Below, in pieces: positions 21,569 to 31,399 of a stretch of DNA of 64,000 nucleotides. Source of the DNA: Siphonodentalium dalli. Its lineage: Eukaryota > Mollusca > Scaphopoda > Gadilida > Siphonodentaliidae. Both the position numbers and the translations under genes were made by a program. How positions within the stretch are numbered: position 1 is the stretch's first letter; every line of letters begins with the position of its first letter. Under the pieces are notes generated by a model. That model worked only from the letters and a program-made list of their open reading frames with translations. It was not told the origin of the DNA and searched no databases. The DNA lies in assembly GCA_032622095.1 (NCBI GenBank), contig CP136061.1, forward strand, positions 14,647,287 through 14,711,286. Reading direction: 5' to 3'.

Positions 21569-21812
21569 GTTAGGTCGCCAGCACGCGAGCCGAGTTCGGA
21601 ATATGTCGCAACCACGCGAGGTGAGTCTGTAATAGGTCGCCACCACGCGAGACGGGTCCGGAATATGTCGCCAGCACACGAGATGAGGCTAGGTTAGGGG
21701 ACAACTTAGGTCACCATCGCGCGAGATGAAGCGTGTGAGGTCGCCCGCACGCGAGGTGATGCTGGATTATGCCGCCAGTGCGATGTGAGGCGTTTGATGT
21801 CACCAGAATGCG
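21569..21812. repeat. Diverged relics of the 30-bp satellite
   Basis: AGGTCGCCAGCACGCGAG, ATGTCGCAACCACGCGAGGT, AGGTCGCCACCACGCGAGAC, GTCGCCAGCACACGAGAT, GAGGTCGCCCGCACGCGAGG and others recur at about 30-40 bp spacing. These share the core of the array at 11455-12018 but are far more diverged, indicating an old, unhomogenised array of the same family. Confidence 0.8.
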
Positions 21813-21978
21813 TTGTTACCACAGTCACCATTATATCGTTTGTTGAACGTATTATTTGGATCATTTCGTGCCCATGGATATCAATCAAACTGTTCTTGCA
21901 TTTTATGTGTTATGACTGTCGTCTGCTTGTATTGCCTAAACATCCCTCCAAATTAAAACTATAACGTTCCAATGTATA

Positions 21979-22258
21979 CTTGGTAGCCCAGTTGTTAGAG
22001 TGTCGGACTTGTAATGGTGTTACTGCACCGGCGTGCGTTCGCGCCCGGCCGGTGGACTATCGTCTCCACAACAGTGGCTTGGCCAAATTAAGCGGTGTGT
22101 GTGCTATATCTCGCGCCATGTTGTGACCCTTTGGCAAGGTCACTTGTACTGTGCTCGCTTTGTCGTACCTAGACGAGAAATAGGGACCTGGTTGTTGGGT
22201 AAGTGTAAGCCAAGAGTAATCTTGTGTAGCGCCAGTATGGCAGCATGCGTTTAAGGAT
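21979..22258 (+). mobile_element. tRNA-derived SINE, copy 2
   Basis: The head is TTGGTAGCCCAGTTGTTAGA (A-box) with GTGTCGGACTTGTAA, and the B-box-like GCGTTCGCGCCCGG lies at 22037-22050. The body matches copy 1 (5190-5487, minus): TCTCCACAACAGTGGCTTGG, GCGCCATGTTGTGACC, GCAAGGTCACTTGTACTGTG and a tail AGCGCCAGTATGGCAGCATG. Two copies in opposite orientation, 16 kb apart, with the same order of blocks. It is transcribed, if at all, by RNA polymerase III (family knowledge). Confidence 0.8.
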
Positions 22259-22259
22259 T

Positions 22260-24322
22260 GCTCAACATGGCATTACCCAACAGCTGGGGTAATAATGGGA
22301 AGCGCATAGGGCCCTCGCAGGGATACGCGCTATATGGTAATACAAACATTGCAGGAAGGTATGCCGGGGTAGGTGGGTGTCCCGAGGGGCAAAAATCTCG
22401 TTTTTACAACCTCATGCAATTTTTAACTAAACAACTGTTATGCCCATACTTGATATCTCTAACAGTTTCAAACCTATTACAAGAATTTATAACTGCAAAA
22501 ACACTATAGTTATGTTACTGGAACCTCATGTGGGCCTTAGTGGAGATGACATTAAGCTATGGCGTGTTGCATAATTTTTATGGGACGGTGGGGTGAAAAG
22601 ATGCCTTTCCGACACCCTTCTGAAATAAATACACTTGTCCTGATGAAACTAAAGCCTAGATCATTGTGTGCATGGAAAAAGAGTGAACAACAGTGTCTCG
22701 CTATAATCAGTGAATTATTTGCATGTCTATCAACTCAGATGATCTCTCACAAGACACAAAGTATCCAAGTCTTGTATAGTGCTGTGACTGCTTGTCATCT
22801 ATGTATAAACAAGTAGGATCTGTCCAGATTTTTCTCTCAGACCCGTGGACCGAGTTCAACCATATTTGGTGTGGTGACTCGGGGTAACATGGCGGATGTT
22901 ATAATGGTGGTAGTTTTTCAAAATTTTGAATTAAAACGAAATTGGTTTTGTTAAATTGAGTAAGGAGTTCAATCTAAATAAATCAATTTAAAACAATATA
23001 TATAAATCAAAATGTTTCAACGATCAAAATGTGCTTGCACAAAGGGGCCGCCACTGAACAAAGGCTATGTCTATAAAGATTAAAAAGTCCCGCAAAGGGG
23101 GCCACATGTCTCTTCGACGCTGAATGTAGGGAGCCTGTTTCAGCTAATGTAGTATAATAGAAGTTTCTCCAGCAGACTAACATAAGTTATATTCAATCTG
23201 TTAGATAATGGGCTGGTTGACAGACTAATCAGGAAATAGTTAGATATTATGGAATTGTGTGTATCCTGCACAATGACCTAGGCTTGCAGATGATCAGAAA
23301 TTTACAAAACTTGTTTTTCAATTAAAACAGCTTCTGAAACAGGTTAAACTGTTATTTGAATCTAAATGAGATCATTCACAGTCATATGAGTGATATCAGT
23401 AGAGTCTTATGCGGTTTTAGACCAAATTTATTGTGCGAAAAATATATGTGATATTATTGTAAAATCAGTAAAAAGTATCAAACTATGTATTCCATGTTTT
23501 ATTTTAGCTGGTACGCAGGATTTACCCCTCTGTGTTAAATGCTATTCGCGGTTCATAGAGCGGGGGCGGGGGTCAGGAGATGACACCCTCATAAAGCACC
23601 CCCGTTCCTGGCACGCCCGACTCGAACTGCTGATACCAATGAAAATACAAATTTTGTCTCAATGCCAAATACGATGAGACTGGTGTTTGTATCGATGATG
23701 TGTACCGATAACAGAACCACCGTCGATTTCCGTCAGCTGACAATCAAGGATATATAACACTGTTGACAACAGATAACGGAGATAAGCCGCTCTCCATGAC
23801 GAAACAATTATATATACGATATCATATGCATTTGTACCGTTATATTGCAGTTATTTGGTCGACATATTGTGCAATAAAGAAACGTATGTAACATGCATAG
23901 TCATGATGTATCTTATCAAAACGTGTAGGTTTGTTTCGAGTAACTATATCCCACCTCTCCAATGATCCACTTTTTAGATTGGAACCCATATATTTCCGCG
24001 CCGTGCATTATAAGTGACAATAAACGTCTGAAGCTGCATGTCCCTAACAAAAATAATTTATAGCTTCAAGGTCTCAGAGACGATACATATATCTCGAAGT
24101 GTCTGATGCTTAACTCCTGGTCACTGTGCATGGGTGCGGCCAATAAAATGATATATTTGCAGTAGCAATATTTATGAATTGTTTAAAGAATTTTTCTCTC
24201 TCGGATTTTAATTCCGAAAAAATATATATATACGGATTGTCGTGGAGTTATCGTTTTTCGCCATTTTCGTTAGGATGATAAAAATACGGGTTGCCATACA
24301 TATTATCGGTAAAGCATTTCTT
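22260..24322. other. No confident feature; possible further SINE-like B-box
   Basis: Frames at 22258-22509, 22559-22816 and 23390-23677 are unrecognised. On the minus strand near 23625 GCAGTTCGAGTCGGGCGTGC resembles a polymerase III B-box, but no matching A-box was found upstream, so I do not call a SINE. Confidence 0.3.
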
Positions 24323-24788
24323 GCATTCCTTTACCCAACAAAACGGCCAAAAACGCCAAGATAAAGCTTCAACAGCCTAAAATATCTTCGATCTGTCTCA
24401 ATAAAACCATACACATATGGATATCATTGGAACCGGTTCATTGACCACATTGTGATGGTTATAGTTATGCCCTGTGCCAATGCATTATCTTATATATGTG
24501 AGTCGACCATAGGTCGCCTCGCATATATAAGAGAATGCATTGGCCTAAAAAAAATCTTTTTTTTAACATTTTTTACCATTTTTTCTTACATTCTTTAACA
24601 ATTTTATAATTTTTTCTTACATTTTTTAACAATTTTTATAATATTTTTCTACATTCTTTGACAATTTTATCATTTTTAATATGTGTTAAGCCAATGCATT
24701 CTCTTATATATGCGAGGCGACCTATGGTCGACTCGCATATATAAGAGAATGCATTGGCACAGGGCCGTTCTGTTGGGTAAAGGGTTAA
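24323..24788 (-). mobile_element. piggyBac-type double-hairpin MITE, copy 1
   Basis: Right end TGTTGGGTAAAGGG followed by TTAA (24785-24788); the left end is mutated (TCCTTTACCCAACA, with TTAA lost). It contains the two long hairpins of the family (stems CCAATGCATTCTCTTATA, centre GGTCGCCTCG) in opposite order. The spacer between them is longer than in other copies through internal duplication of a TTTTTTCTTACATTCTTTAA segment (about 24570-24670), giving 458 bp. Confidence 0.85.
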
Positions 24789-25525
24789 TGTGTGGTATAC
24801 CCTAGAATGTAAATGTTACGGACAAGTGTTTTCTATTCAAGCACGTGGTACCGTAACAATAAGCAGATTTGCCATACACATTTACATTACATTTCTGACT
24901 TTCTGACAGCGAGATTATTTTAATCGCTTGTAGAAATGTTAGGCTTGATGCTATTGTGCAACAATAAGTCCCATAACGAATCAGCGGCTCCATAGCGAAG
25001 GTCGATAGCTATATGCTACATAGGAATGCGAAGCTTACAGTTTTAATTATGCTACATAGTAATGAGAGGCTTACAGTTTCTTGACAATCACTGAAATGAA
25101 ATGATGTCACTCGTACGATGGAAGTATTCAGGCGTATTTCCCACGCAGACCCAAAACAACCAATATCATTCAATTGCAAATTGTGTGTCAAAGCGTTTGC
25201 GTAGGCTGGACTCGGTTATGCTATCGATGTTATGGACACGTATCTGAACGATCGTAGGATTCAATCGGCTAGCAATCAGGGAAGAGGAAGTCTATTAAAA
25301 TTTTGACAAGAGATAATGCAGATAGGGACATGACATGGCGATCGAATTAGGTAACGTAAACACTGGCTATCTAAAACAAATGTCTTTGTATAGATTTGCG
25401 CTATCAAATTTAATGCACCGATCAATTGCAGTAGTATCTAAGTTTGCACACACTCAGGTGTGTTATATATAAGAAGGCGATTGTTTTCCCGTTGTATTGT
25501 ATTCACTTTGTTAAGATATCCTAGT
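24789..25525. other. No recognisable feature
   Basis: Minus-strand frames at 24802-24993 and 25009-25191 are unrecognised. A small direct repeat (ATGCTACATAxxAATGxGAxGCTTACAGTTT) lies at 25012-25080. Confidence 0.35.
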
Positions 25526-25529
25526 GATA

Positions 25530-25665
25530 TTTGCCGACTGTTACCGTTTTGCTGTATGCAGACATCTCGTATGTTATTTTTCTTTGAAGTGGGGATAAGA
25601 TTACCTTATTTTCGGGATGATCTCATGTTTGAGGCGCAATATTTGGTGAGTATAAAGTATAAGCA
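25530..25665 (+). repeat. Dispersed repeat family B, copy 1
   Basis: CTTTGAAGTGGGGATAAGAT then TACCTTATTTTCGGGAT, ending CGCAATATTTGGTGAGTATA. Aligns with 30070-30140 and 34083-34165. All three run into a GTGAGTAT sequence that fits a 5' splice donor. Confidence 0.65.
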
Positions 25666-26381
25666 CACTTTAGTACAGGTAATTGTATAGAAGGCCTTTG
25701 TTCCACTATATGCATTGTGTGCTTAACTCTCCCAAATATCACATCATCGATCGAAAGTTCACAATCTCAACCCCCGCCTATTATGACGCAAATAATACAC
25801 TTTTCCTTTGACATCCTAATGTGTAACCCCTCATTATCTTCATCTATAAAGCAAACAAGTGTTCTCTAGCTGTATTATAGGTATTGCCGACAGGAACCCT
25901 ACAACGTTTTTGTTAAACAACTTGTGTCCGAATTAAATTAGCTATTTTGCTTATAAAATACTAACAATTAAATTAAATTCATTATTATTTATTCTCAATA
26001 CCTTAAGTATAGGCATATAGAGAAAATGTTTAACATAAGTTTCAATACATATTATGCACATGGTTCGGGGTGATGTGGTCCCGTTGGCGGGATTGGGTTG
26101 GATGTGCATAAATGGAGAGATTATTTCAAACGGGGGCTGGTTTCATACTGGTGGATAATGTTCAGGCCTCGAAGGGGTGTCAATGCGGTTCGGGCTTCTC
26201 ATATAAAGCTGGAGATGTTTATGAGAGTTTTCCGGGGTTTTTTGCAGTTGAATAGGGCGTTCAGTTTAAAAGCATGTGTTTGGTCTTGTGTAATAATATT
26301 TCTTGATGTATTTTTTTTCGGATGTCCGTGAGTTTTTGACATTTAAGAAAGAAATGGAATTCGTCTCCTAATTCAAGTTGG

Positions 26382-26728
26382 CATATGGTATATATCATGT
26401 CGGAGTAGTCATATGGTATATATCATGTCGGAGTAGTCGCCCTTTATATGGTACATATCATGTCGGAGTAGTCGCCCTTTATATGGTACATATCCTGTCG
26501 GAGTAGTCGCCCTTTATATGGTACATATCCTGTCGGAGTAGTCGCCCTTTATATGGTACATATCCTGTCGGAGTAGTCGCCCTTTATATGGTACATATCC
26601 TGTCGGAGTAGTCGCCCTTTATATGGTACATATCCTGTCGGAGTAGTCGCCCTTTATATGGTACATATCCTGTCGGAGTAGTCGCCCTTTATATGGTACA
26701 TATCCTGTCGGAGTAGTCGCCCTTTATC
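26382..26728. repeat. 35-bp tandem repeat, about 10 copies
   Basis: Unit TATGGTACATATCCTGTCGG plus AGTAGTCGCCCTTTA. The first copy lacks the GCCCTTT segment, and a CATGTC to CCTGTC change separates early from later copies, suggesting growth from one edge. Confidence 0.95.
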
Positions 26729-27194
26729 CAGGACCCTGTTGCAAATGCGCTCACTGTGTCAACTCTGGCCAATTATATTGCACTCCGATGAGCTAGAATG
26801 TTCAACACTATAGGAAAGCTTGAGGCCAGTCTAGATGCTGGGATTTTGCGATTTTCTTGTTTATTTTTCAAAATTTTCTCACACCGAGCCGAATAACCAT
26901 GGTCGGCCCTGTGTGTTCTGGTCTCTTGTCCGTAGCCGTGTGGATTTGTCTGGAGTTTGACCACTAGATTTTAGGATTTATGCAAATTTCAGGTTCAAAT
27001 ATTTGAATGTTCTCATACCGGGTATATAGAACCATGGTTTATGAATATATAGGCTATTAGGCATGAGCACTGAGGTGCAATGGACGCGTGCAAATTTAAT
27101 TATGCAAAACTTGTGTTTGGTCGGATTCAAGGGGGGTGCAGTTGGAATTCCCCAAAGTGGTCACCTCCCCCTAACGGAGACCCTCTAGTCACGT
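26729..27194. other. No recognisable feature
   Basis: A 63-codon minus-strand frame at 26773-26964 is unrecognised. No tandem or palindromic structure was seen. Confidence 0.4.
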
Positions 27195-27267
27195 CCCTGA
27201 CAAGATAATTTATTGGCACATGGTATTTAATGCTGCACCGTCGCAGCTCCCGTCATAAAAGGGTTAA
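27195..27267 (-). mobile_element. Truncated second-family TTAA MITE end
   Basis: On the minus strand TTAA is followed by CCCTTTTATGACGGGAGCTG and CGACGGTGCAGCATTAAATACC, matching the left end of the element at 6260-6499. Its TTAA (27264-27267) is shared with the first-family MITE that begins at 27268, so two TTAA elements sit back to back on one target site. Confidence 0.65.
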
Positions 27268-27633
27268 CCCTTTACCCAACAAACCGGCCAAAAACGCCCA
27301 AATAAAGCTTCAACAGCCTAAAATATCTTCGGTCTGTCTCAATAACACCATACAAATATGGATAATATTGGAACCGGTTCATTGACCACATTGTGATGGT
27401 TATGCCCTGTGCCAATGCATTCTCTTATATATGCGAGTCGACCATAGGTCGCCTCGCATATATAAGAGAATGCATTGGCCTAAAAAAATATTTTTCTACA
27501 TTCTTTGACAATTTTATAATTTTTAATATGTTAAGCCAATGCATTCTCTTATATATGCGAGGCGACCTATGGTCGACTCGCATATATAAGCGAATGCATT
27601 GGCACAGGGCCGTTCTGTTGGGTAAAGGGTTAA
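27264..27633 (-). mobile_element. piggyBac-type double-hairpin MITE, copy 2
   Basis: The complete element runs 27268-27629 (362 bp). TTAA flanks both ends (27264-27267, 27630-27633), with termini CCCTTTACCCAACA and TGTTGGGTAAAGGG. It has two near-perfect internal hairpins, each about 34 bp per stem with a 3-nt loop (GGTCGAC-region CAT/ATA). The TTAA duplication and CCC start fit piggyBac-type transposition (family knowledge). Non-coding: the minus-strand 84- and 64-codon frames are shadows of the palindromes. Confidence 0.93.
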
Positions 27634-27639
27634 TATATG

Positions 27640-27715
27640 CGAGCAATGTTGTTGCAGTCCGTTGGTGTACTGCATGCACACATCTCGGATCTCGGATGTT
27701 GAAGTGATACTGTAC
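27640..27715 (+). repeat. Dispersed repeat family B, partial copy
   Basis: GTACTGCATGCACACATCTC and CTCGGATGTTGAAGTGATAC match 33912-33960 (GTACTGTATACAAACACCTC, CTCGGATGTTGAAGTATT). It lies directly after MITE copy 2, which therefore inserted in or beside it. Confidence 0.55.
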
Positions 27716-28106
27716 AAAAATGTTGTCGTTTCTATAGTATCTGAGTCGTAGAATAAGGTAACCAGATTTCCATTATTTGAAAGTCTGTTGAGTACGAAGT
27801 AATGTTACGTATGGTAGATTAGCCGGTAAAAATACCAATTGTCGTTGTTGAGTAATTTTTGGACAATTTTCAAGCAAATGTATAAAATAAGTGTTATATT
27901 ACACATTAGTCCCATATACGCGTTTAAGTCATTGTATAGTCACTAGTCAGTGAGTGGCTTGAGTTTACGCCCCATATCAACATAATTGTGTACACGATCA
28001 CGCGTTGCCCAATCCACTATCCGTGAATTATTTTGATTACGTCTTGTACACGGAAATTCGTAATTTAGTTTATGGCTCCAGTCATAAATTTAATTTATAA
28101 TAAATT

Positions 28107-29433
28107 ATTAACTTTGATTTTTGTTTTGTTTAAACATATTTTATTGTAATATAATATTACAAGAGGGATCGGGCACAAGTTTTAACAACTTAAATCCGCC
28201 CCTCTCCCATTAACATGTTAACAAATACAAAGTAGATGACGAACATAACATATATACAGAATGATGTATGGTGTGGTTGTGATTGCTGTCAGTCCTATCC
28301 TGCTTTTGATATTTCATCTGAGGTAGTCAACATTTGTAACGCAAAGGAGGATCTCGCCTATATTTGTTAGCGGAGGGGGCCTAATTAAAGCGTTTCGTTG
28401 ATGAAATGTATGAATAAACAAAATGGAAAAGAATTTCATTGCGTCGATTCGATTCTGATGATATCCCTGTGAGTAAGGAGGAAATGTTATATATTATAAA
28501 TTGGTGGGCTGCAATCTTATTGAAGAGTTCGCATCTTTCGGTGGCATACAGGGGGCACTCACAGAAATAATGAAAGGCATCTTCGACTTCGTATCCACAT
28601 GTGCATTTAGAGGTATCAGAGATAAAATTGTTGTACATATCTGATTTTAATTCACTACAATAGTTGCCAATTCTGCAGTGTAAAATGCTTAGTTTTCTTG
28701 GACCATTAATAAAGAATTGGGGAGGTTTCGTGGGCGGGTCAATTAATTTCAAATTCATCTTAAATTCAGGAAGAGTACTTACATTTGTAATAGGCTTTGG
28801 TAGTTTATTCCAAGATAACGTACTTTTAGGTAAATAAGAGTTTCTGAAATGTTCTGTATGCGAACGGTATGAATAGAATTTGTCAGGTTCGCGCATATCA
28901 TATCGATTACTGGCAACTTGTCTTGATCGGGTGGCAACATGAGCGTGAGGTAATTGGGGACTTGGTTGTTTATTATTTTAAACATGGTGTGCAACTCGTG
29001 GAGTTCTCGTCGAATTTCAAGCCTTGACCATCCTACTTCGTCAAACAAGCGATTTATATCTACGGAACACGTTAATCCTGTTACTATTATTGCAGCATCC
29101 TTGTGTATGTCATCGAACTTTTTTAATAAGTAATCTGTTGCTGTGCCCCACACTACATCGGCATAGTCTATAATTTGTAATATATATGCTATGTATATTT
29201 TTTCAAGCGACTTTCGGTCTAGGTCGTACTTCAGTCTTCTTAATTGTGAGAGAGGAGATGTTGCTTTGTTTGCTATTGTATTTATATGAGTGTTCCAGTT
29301 TAGATTCGATTGTATTTCAAGTCCAAGATGTTTGTTTGAGTTTGTAAATAATACATTTTCTTGTTCGAATTTTAAATTCGGGGTCACGTTGTTATTTGTA
29401 AGGGAAAAGGAAATTGCCATTAACTTTGATTTT
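28107..29433 (-). mobile_element. 5'-truncated LINE with 15-bp target duplication
   Basis: ATTAACTTTGATTTT occurs at 28107-28121 and 29419-29433, flanking a 1297-bp minus-strand insertion (28122-29418). It holds only the C-terminal part of ORF2 and a 260-bp 3' UTR ending near AATAAAATATGTTT. Its 3' UTR shares with the LINE at 35400-36883 an inverted motif, GGGGC...AAGTT...AACTTGTGCCC, a stem-loop candidate for recognition by its own RT. The perfect duplication shows insertion by target-primed reverse transcription and is fairly recent. Confidence 0.9.
28381..29418 (-). pseudogene. LINE ORF2 C-terminal fragment, one frameshift
   Basis: Two overlapping frames form one protein. The upstream frame (29420-28779) has KHLGLEIQSNLNWNTHI, SQLRRLKYDLDRKSLEKIYI, DYADVVWGTA and HKDAAIIVTG, the post-RT thumb/connection region of Jockey/CR1-like elements. 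After a frameshift near 28900 the frame 28896-28381 continues EPDKFYSYRSHTEHFRNS, LSWNKLPKPI, LHCRIGNYCSEL and the zinc-knuckle-like CTCGYEVEDAFHYFCECPLY. The ATG of the upstream frame falls at the target-duplication junction, so it is an accident of insertion. No catalytic RT motifs are present, so it cannot act alone. Confidence 0.88.
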
Positions 29434-29559
29434 AAGATAACCTATTAACATGAACTTTTACAGAATACATCTTCGACTCAAATTACTTATTTGTCTATAT
29501 AGTATCGATATTAGATCGCTGATATTACTGGGAATATATTGAAAATGGCATACAGTGCC

Positions 29560-29616
29560 CCTTTAAAGTGTTCGTCCGATATGTGCCACGCACACGCGTT
29601 ATACGTCAACGTATGG
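29560..29616 (+). repeat. Dispersed repeat family B, copy 2, left part
   Basis: GTCCGATATGTGCCACGCAC then ACGCGTTATACGTCAACG aligns with 33960-34010 of the intact copy. It is interrupted at TTAA by MITE copy 3 and resumes at 30015. Confidence 0.6.
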
Positions 29617-30014
29617 TTAACCCTTTACCCAACAGAACGGCCCTGTGCCAATGCATTCTCTTATATATGCGAGTCGATCATAGGTCGCCTCGCATATATA
29701 AGATAATGCATTGGCTTAACACATTAAAAATAATAAAATTGTTAAAGAATGTTAAAAAATGGTAAAAAGTGTTAAAAAAAAAAATTTTTTAGGCCAATGC
29801 ATTCTCTTATATATGCGAGGCGACCTATGGTCGACTCGCATATATAAGAGAATGCATTGGCACAGGGTATAACTGTAACCATCACAATGTGGTCAATGAG
29901 CCGGTTCCAATGATATCCATATTTGTATGGTTTTATTGAGACAGACCCAAGATAATTTAGGCTGTTGCAGCTTTATTTGGCCGTTTTTGGCCGGTTTGTT
30001 GGGTAAAGGGTTAA
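29617..30014 (+). mobile_element. piggyBac-type double-hairpin MITE, copy 3
   Basis: Complete, 29621-30010 (390 bp), TTAA at both ends, termini CCCTTTACCCAACA/TGTTGGGTAAAGGG. Orientation is opposite to copies 1 and 2. The hairpins CCAATGCATTCTCTTATA... are at about 29650-29716 and 29794-29860. It sits inside repeat family B, whose uninterrupted version at 33905-34165 gives the empty site. Confidence 0.92.
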
Positions 30015-30490
30015 AGGTGTCACGCTACAATTATTGTAGGTTGTGTTTTCAATTCATGACAAACAATACCTTTGTGGAATATATTGTCCTTTGAAGTAGG
30101 GATTCGACTACATTTTCTTCTGAATAAACTGGTTACAGACATGTCCGATAATAAGGTTCCAGACATTTGCTAGCCACCTTTGCGGTGTAGCGTCACTAAA
30201 TTCACCGCATGTGAACCTCATTCTGCTTAGGCATCATCTTCTATGGAAAGTATCTTTATTATCAAATTAGTTTATTCAGAAAATTCTTCGCAAATATTCG
30301 TTTTCTTTTTTAGTTTAGTTTCTCTACATCCCCAAATTGGCATACTACATATTGCATAATCGAGGTTCCCAATGGGTGCACATCACGATATTCACCATAA
30401 TTCTGGGAAAATTGATTTGGATTTGGATCACTAAATTTACCCTCTGGGGACCACATTATGAAAATAGTGAGTATGGAGATGAGAAGTAAT
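30015..30490 (+). repeat. Dispersed repeat family B, copy 2, right part, with a MITE relic
   Basis: GGTGTCACGCTACAATTATTG, CCTTTGTGGAATATATTG, CTTTGAAGTAGGGATTCGAC and TGAATAAACTG align in order with 34025-34130, and GTGAGTATGGAGATGAGAAG (30461) with 34153. Between them, 30169-30226 (TAGCGTCACTAAATTCACC, CTCATTCTGC) and 30413-30451 (GGATCACTAAATTTACCCTC) are diverged half-arms of the hAT-like MITE seen at 86-339, so that element also inserted here. Confidence 0.65.
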
Positions 30491-30842
30491 GAATAAATCA
30501 TACCGACAATATATTTGCACCGAAATAGTTAAAGTAAATCAGAAGTTTACTAATATGACTCATACACAAACATTAATTTACATACTGCAAAATGATAAAA
30601 TAGAAAGGTGCTATATTATCTGTAACATGGTCCGTCTCTTTTTCCACAAAAGGTGTGAAACACCAGATGTTCAACAACAAACATAATAATGCTTTTAATT
30701 TTAATTCTGATTATCAATGAACGTATTAAAGTGATGTGAAATGGTGATCATATAGAAATGGATAATAATCGTGTTTAAAGTAGTTATGTTTACAAGTAAT
30801 ATATCCAACTTGGCAACACACACCGTCATACTTGTACATTAA

Positions 30843-31240
30843 TTAACCCTTTACCCAACAGAAGGGCCCTGTGCCAATGCATTCTCTTATATATGCGAGT
30901 CGACCATAGGTCGCCTCGCATATATAAGAGAATGCATTGGCTTAACACATTAAAAATTATAAAATTGTTAAAGAATGTAAGAAAAAATGGTAAAAAGTGT
31001 TAAAAAAAGATTTTGTTTAGGCCAATGCATTCTCTTATATATATATGCGAGGCGACCTATGGTCGACTCGTATATATAAGAGAATGCATTGGCACAGGGC
31101 ATAACTGTAACTATCACAATGTGGTCAAGGAGTCGGTTCCAATGATATCCATATTTGTATGGTTCTATTGAGACAGACCGAAGATATTTTAGGCTGTTGA
31201 AGCTTTATTTAGCCGGTTTTGGCCGTTTTGTTGGGTAAAG
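30843..31240 (+). mobile_element. piggyBac-type double-hairpin MITE, copy 4
   Basis: Left TTAA at 30843-30846 and CCCTTTACCCAACA. The right end stops at TGTTGGGTAAAG, where it joins family A repeat DNA and the last GG and TTAA are missing. Both hairpins are intact. It shares with copy 5 the variants ACTATCACAATGTGGTCAAG, so those two form a subfamily. Confidence 0.88.
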
Positions 31241-31395
31241 TGACTCTCGATGGCGAAATAGTTTTCGTTAGTTTTTCGCCGATAGAGGCGTCCCGAATCG
31301 AGTAGTAAATATTTACAATTGAGCGTAGTTCAGACGATGTTTTCTATTGAGTGGTACGGTCGATTTTCTTCAGATTTTCGGCGATGTTAGTGGAA
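31241..31395 (-). repeat. Dispersed repeat family A, copy 2 (inverted)
   Basis: On the minus strand: TAACATCGCCGAAAATCT, ATCGACCGTACCACTC, CTCAATTGTAAATATTTACT, GATTCGGGACGCC and ending CGAGAGTCACT. Matches 2943-3190 and 50885-51138. It directly abuts MITE copy 4. Confidence 0.8.
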
Positions 31396-31399
31396 TGTT

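Noticed and set aside
23520-23660. Third SINE on the minus strand
   Set aside because: Only a B-box-like GCAGTTCGAGTCGGG was found, without a properly spaced A-box or body similarity.
27393-27717. Frames with repeated CANAFxYICESTIGRLAYIREC peptides
   Set aside because: They are translations of the MITE hairpins and recur wherever the MITE occurs, on either strand.
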